DNA of 64,000 nt, taken from assembly GCF_018069925.1 (NCBI RefSeq), contig NZ_JAGPXB010000001.1:186001-250000 (forward strand), given 5' to 3'. The notes beneath the pieces are model-generated. The model did not search any database, had not been told where the DNA came from, and saw nothing but the letters and a program-made list of their open reading frames with translations. Both the position numbers and the translations under genes were made by a program. This document shows positions 61,822 through 64,000 of the stretch, one piece after another. Source of the stretch: Flavobacterium erciyesense (GTDB taxonomy: Bacteria; Bacteroidota; Bacteroidia; Flavobacteriales; Flavobacteriaceae). The stretch's first letter is position 1, and the number at the start of each line of letters is the position of its first letter.

Positions 61822-62207
61822 TGGGAGTTATTCACAAAATCGGTAGAAGAAAAACGGCTGTTGCACGTGTTTACGTTTCAGAAGGAACAGGAGTAATCAC
61901 TGTAAACAAAAAAGCATTCGAAACGTATTTCCCAACTGCAACTTTACAGTACAAAGTATTACAACCAATGTCTATGACAGAGAATGTAAGTAACTTTGAT
62001 GTAAAAGTGAACGTTTACGGAGGTGGATCAAATGGTCAAGCAGAAGCTGTAAGAATGGCATTAGCACGTGTAATGTGTGAAGTTAATGCTGAAAACAGAG
62101 GAATTTTGAAACCACAAGGTTTATTAACAAGAGATCCAAGAATGGTTGAACGTAAGAAATTCGGTCAGAAGAAAGCTCGTAAGAGATTCCAGTTCTCTAA
62201 GCGTTAA
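61821..62207 (+). CDS. rpsI: 30S ribosomal protein S9
   Basis: The protein has 128 residues. It begins IGRRKTAVARVYVSEGTGVITVN and ends GLLTRDPRMVERKKFGQKKARKRFQFSKR, the basic tail that reaches the P-site tRNA in the ribosome. Its start codon shares one base with the rplM stop, so translation is coupled. Confidence 0.97.
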   Translation: MGVIHKIGRRKTAVARVYVSEGTGVITVNKKAFETYFPTATLQYKVLQPMSMTENVSNFDVKVNVYGGGSNGQAEAVRMALARVMCEVNAENRGILKPQGLLTRDPRMVERKKFGQKKARKRFQFSKR

Positions 62208-62218
62208 TATCAAATTTA

Positions 62219-62427
62219 TTTCAAGATCTATTTTTATATACCTTGAAATTATTAAAAAAATGCTGAAAAAATTTCAGTATAAATTTAAAAACACAGTTGT
62301 TGTTGCTCTCCTACCGAGGTAGGAAATAGTTTAGCATCTAAATAAGCCGAAAGTCTTGCAGACAAAAGTCAACAAGTCGTATCAAAGAAGCTTATTGCTA
62401 ATCAACAGAACGTAAACTAGAACAAAA
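62219..62427 (+). promoter_or_regulatory. Structured leader between rpsI and rpsB
   Basis: The 220-base gap is rich in complementary segments. These are TTTCAAG / CTTGAAA (62219-62225 with 62242-62248) and CTGAAA / TTTCAG (62263-62277). There is a hairpin TCCTAC-CGAG-GTAGGA (62309-62324) enclosed by TGCT / AGCA (62304-62307 with 62333-62336), then GTCT-TGC-AGAC (62353-62363) inside AATAAGC / GCTTATT (62341-62347 with 62390-62396). The last ends 31 bases before the rpsB start. This layout fits a ribosomal-protein leader bound by S2, as known for rpsB in E. coli, but no match to a described family is claimed. Confidence 0.5.
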
Positions 62428-63207
62428 ATGGCAAACAAAATAGAAGTTAAAGACTTACTAGAAGCAGGTGTTCACTTTGGACACATGACTAGAAAATGGG
62501 ATCCGAACATGGCTCCTTACATTTATATGGAGCGTAATGGTATTCACATTATCAACCTATATAAAACAGCAGCAAAAATTGAAGAGGCTAATGAAGCTTT
62601 GAAAAAAATCGCTGCATCAGGTAGAAAAATATTATTTGTTGCTACCAAAAAACAAGCAAAAGATATCGTTGCTGATAAAGCAAAAGCTGCAAACATGCCT
62701 TACATCACTGAAAGATGGCCTGGTGGAATGCTAACTAACTTTGTAACTATCCGTAAAGCTGTTAAAAAAATGGCTACTATTGATAAAATGAAGAAAGATG
62801 GTACTTTCATGACTTTATCTAAAAAAGAGCGTTTGCAAGTTGATCGTCTTCGTGCTAAATTAGAGAAAAACTTAGGTTCAATCGCTGACATGTCTAGACT
62901 ACCGGCTGCATTGTTCGTAGTAGATATCAAAGCAGAACATATCGCTATAAAAGAAGCTCAAAAATTAAACATTCCAGTTTTCGCAATGGTTGATACTAAC
63001 TCTGATCCACGTGAAGTAGAGTATGTTATTCCTGCAAATGATGACGCTTCTAAATCAATTGATAAAATTTTAACTTTAGTTACTGCTGCAATTATCGAAG
63101 GTCTTTCTGATAGAGGTACTGAAAAAGAAACTGAAGCTACTGCTGAAGTTGCTGCTCCAGCTACTGAAACTACAGAAGCTCCAGCTGCAACTGCAACTGA
63201 AGAATAA
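62428..63207 (+). CDS. rpsB: 30S ribosomal protein S2
   Basis: The protein has 259 residues. It begins IEVKDLLEAGVHFGHMTRKWDPNMAPYIYMERNGIHIINL and contains the S2 signatures RWPGGMLTNFVTIRKAV and PVFAMVDTNSDPREVEYVIPANDDA. The C-terminal 25 residues are an Ala/Thr/Glu-rich tail (ETEATAEVAAPATETTEAPA), of low complexity and variable among flavobacteria. It precedes tsf, the common gene order, but a palindromic repeat lies between them. Confidence 0.97.
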   Translation: MANKIEVKDLLEAGVHFGHMTRKWDPNMAPYIYMERNGIHIINLYKTAAKIEEANEALKKIAASGRKILFVATKKQAKDIVADKAKAANMPYITERWPGGMLTNFVTIRKAVKKMATIDKMKKDGTFMTLSKKERLQVDRLRAKLEKNLGSIADMSRLPAALFVVDIKAEHIAIKEAQKLNIPVFAMVDTNSDPREVEYVIPANDDASKSIDKILTLVTAAIIEGLSDRGTEKETEATAEVAAPATETTEAPAATATEE

Positions 63208-63210
63208 ATC

Positions 63211-63306
63211 AAATTTTGAATTCCAAATTTTGAATTCCAAATTCCAAAATCAGAAAATAACTTTCTGATAACATTGGAATTTGGGATTTGAAAATTGGAA
63301 TTTTTA
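63211..63306. repeat. Imperfect palindromic element between rpsB and tsf
   Basis: Two exact tandem copies of AAATTTTGAATTCC (63211-63224, 63225-63238) and a shorter AAATTCC open the element. An inner hairpin ATCAGAAA-ATAAC-TTTCTGAT (63249-63269) is flanked by TTCCAAATTCCAA (63235-63247) and its near-complement TTGGAATTTGGGA (63274-63286). The complementarity continues outward to about 63306 with few mismatches. The whole 96-base element could fold into one long hairpin, like a small non-autonomous repeat or REP-type sequence. Confidence 0.75.
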
Positions 63307-63332
63307 CTTTTAACATTAAAATTCAAAATATT

Positions 63333-64000
63333 ATGGCAACAATTACTGCTGCAGACGTAAACAAATTAAGACAAACTACAGGTGCCGGAATGATGGACTG
63401 TAAAAAAGCTTTAGTTGAAGCTGATGGAGATTTCGATAAAGCAATCCAAAACCTTAGAGAAAAAGGTCAAAAAGTTGCTGCTAACCGTTCTGACCGTGAG
63501 TCTTCTGAAGGAGCTGCTGTTTCTTTTATCAATGCTGATAAAACTAAAGGAGCTATCATCACTTTAAACTGCGAAACAGATTTCGTAGGTAAAAATGAAT
63601 CTTTCGTTACTTTGGCTAAAGAATTAGTTGAAAAAGCGATCAACTTCTCATCTAAAGAAGAATTTTTAGCATCAGATTTCAACGGAATTACTGTAGCTGA
63701 AAAATTGATTGAACAAACTGGTGTTATCGGTGAAAAAATCGAAATCGGTGGTTTTGAAATTTTAGAAGGTGCTTTTGTTGGATCTTATGTTCACGTTAAC
63801 AAAATTGCTGCATTAACTGCTATCTCTGCAGCTGTACCAAATGCTGAAGTTTTGACTAAAGATATCTCTATGCAAGTAGCATCAATGGGAGCTGATACAT
63901 TATCTTACAAAGATTTTGATCCTGCTTTTGTTGAATCTGAATTAGCAGCTCGTATTGCGATCATTGAAAAAGAAAATGAAGAAGCAAAACGTTTAGGAAA
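63333..64000 (+). CDS. tsf: Elongation factor Ts (3' part outside window)
   Basis: The ATG at 63333 opens a frame that stays open to the window end, giving at least 222 residues. The start MATITAADVNKLRQTTGAGM with MDCKKALVEADGDFDKAIQNLREKGQ is the UBA-like N-terminal domain of EF-Ts. The core region includes INADKTKGAIITLNCETDFVG, which carries the TDFV motif that contacts EF-Tu. It acts as the nucleotide exchange factor for EF-Tu. The gene follows rpsB by 125 bases. Confidence 0.96.
   Translation, partial: MATITAADVNKLRQTTGAGMMDCKKALVEADGDFDKAIQNLREKGQKVAANRSDRESSEGAAVSFINADKTKGAIITLNCETDFVGKNESFVTLAKELVEKAINFSSKEEFLASDFNGITVAEKLIEQTGVIGEKIEIGGFEILEGAFVGSYVHVNKIAALTAISAAVPNAEVLTKDISMQVASMGADTLSYKDFDPAFVESELAARIAIIEKENEEAKRLG

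Overview
The window looks like a piece of a Flavobacterium-type chromosome (phylum Bacteroidota). Four things support this: a SusC/SusD outer-membrane pair, an alternative complex III respiratory operon, GLPGLI and DUF2723 family proteins, and promoters of the Bacteroidota form TTG-N19-TAnnTTTG. It is AT-rich, and genes are mostly preceded by A/T-rich stretches rather than clear Shine-Dalgarno sequences. No insertion sequence, prophage, integrase or CRISPR array was seen.

Bases 1-25,300 hold a carbohydrate-utilisation locus. On the minus strand are a sucrose/maltose-type MFS permease cut by the window edge, a four-gene operon (two tandem FG-GAP/ASPIC-UnbV lipoproteins, a vanadium-haloperoxidase-like lipoprotein, and a membrane-anchored GyrI-like protein), susD, susC and a secreted GH65 enzyme. 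On the plus strand are a GH32 lipoprotein, a sugar-porter MFS, a fructokinase, a secreted GH13 alpha-glucosidase and two paralogous LacI-family regulators. Palindromes CGAAAACGTTTTCG lie before the permease gene, before susC and between the divergent GH65 and GH32 genes, which ties the units into one regulon. The simplest model is that SusCD imports a sucrose-type oligosaccharide. Secreted GH32, GH13 and GH65 then cut it to glucose and fructose, the MFS carriers move sugars into the cytoplasm, and fructokinase phosphorylates fructose. The FG-GAP/haloperoxidase/GyrI operon is the least explained part.

Bases 25,300-39,360 hold queG and ruvB, then a long minus-strand respiratory operon actABCDEF-coxBA (alternative complex III plus a haem-copper oxidase). 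A secreted SPOR-domain protein is encoded divergently from it.

Bases 39,700-44,800 hold rimP-nusA-infB with a terminator-like hairpin in its leader, and a tRNA-Gln. Bases 45,000-55,560 hold a DUF2723 membrane protein, a polysaccharide deacetylase, a thioredoxin-fold protein without its catalytic cysteines, a metallophosphoesterase, a surface fibre-like protein and DNA polymerase I.

Bases 55,580-61,020 hold an outer-membrane barrel gene broken by a frameshift in an A8 run, a GLPGLI protein, a small secreted protein and a third LacI regulator. The window ends with rplM-rpsI and rpsB-tsf (tsf incomplete), with structured non-coding segments before rpsB and between rpsB and tsf.
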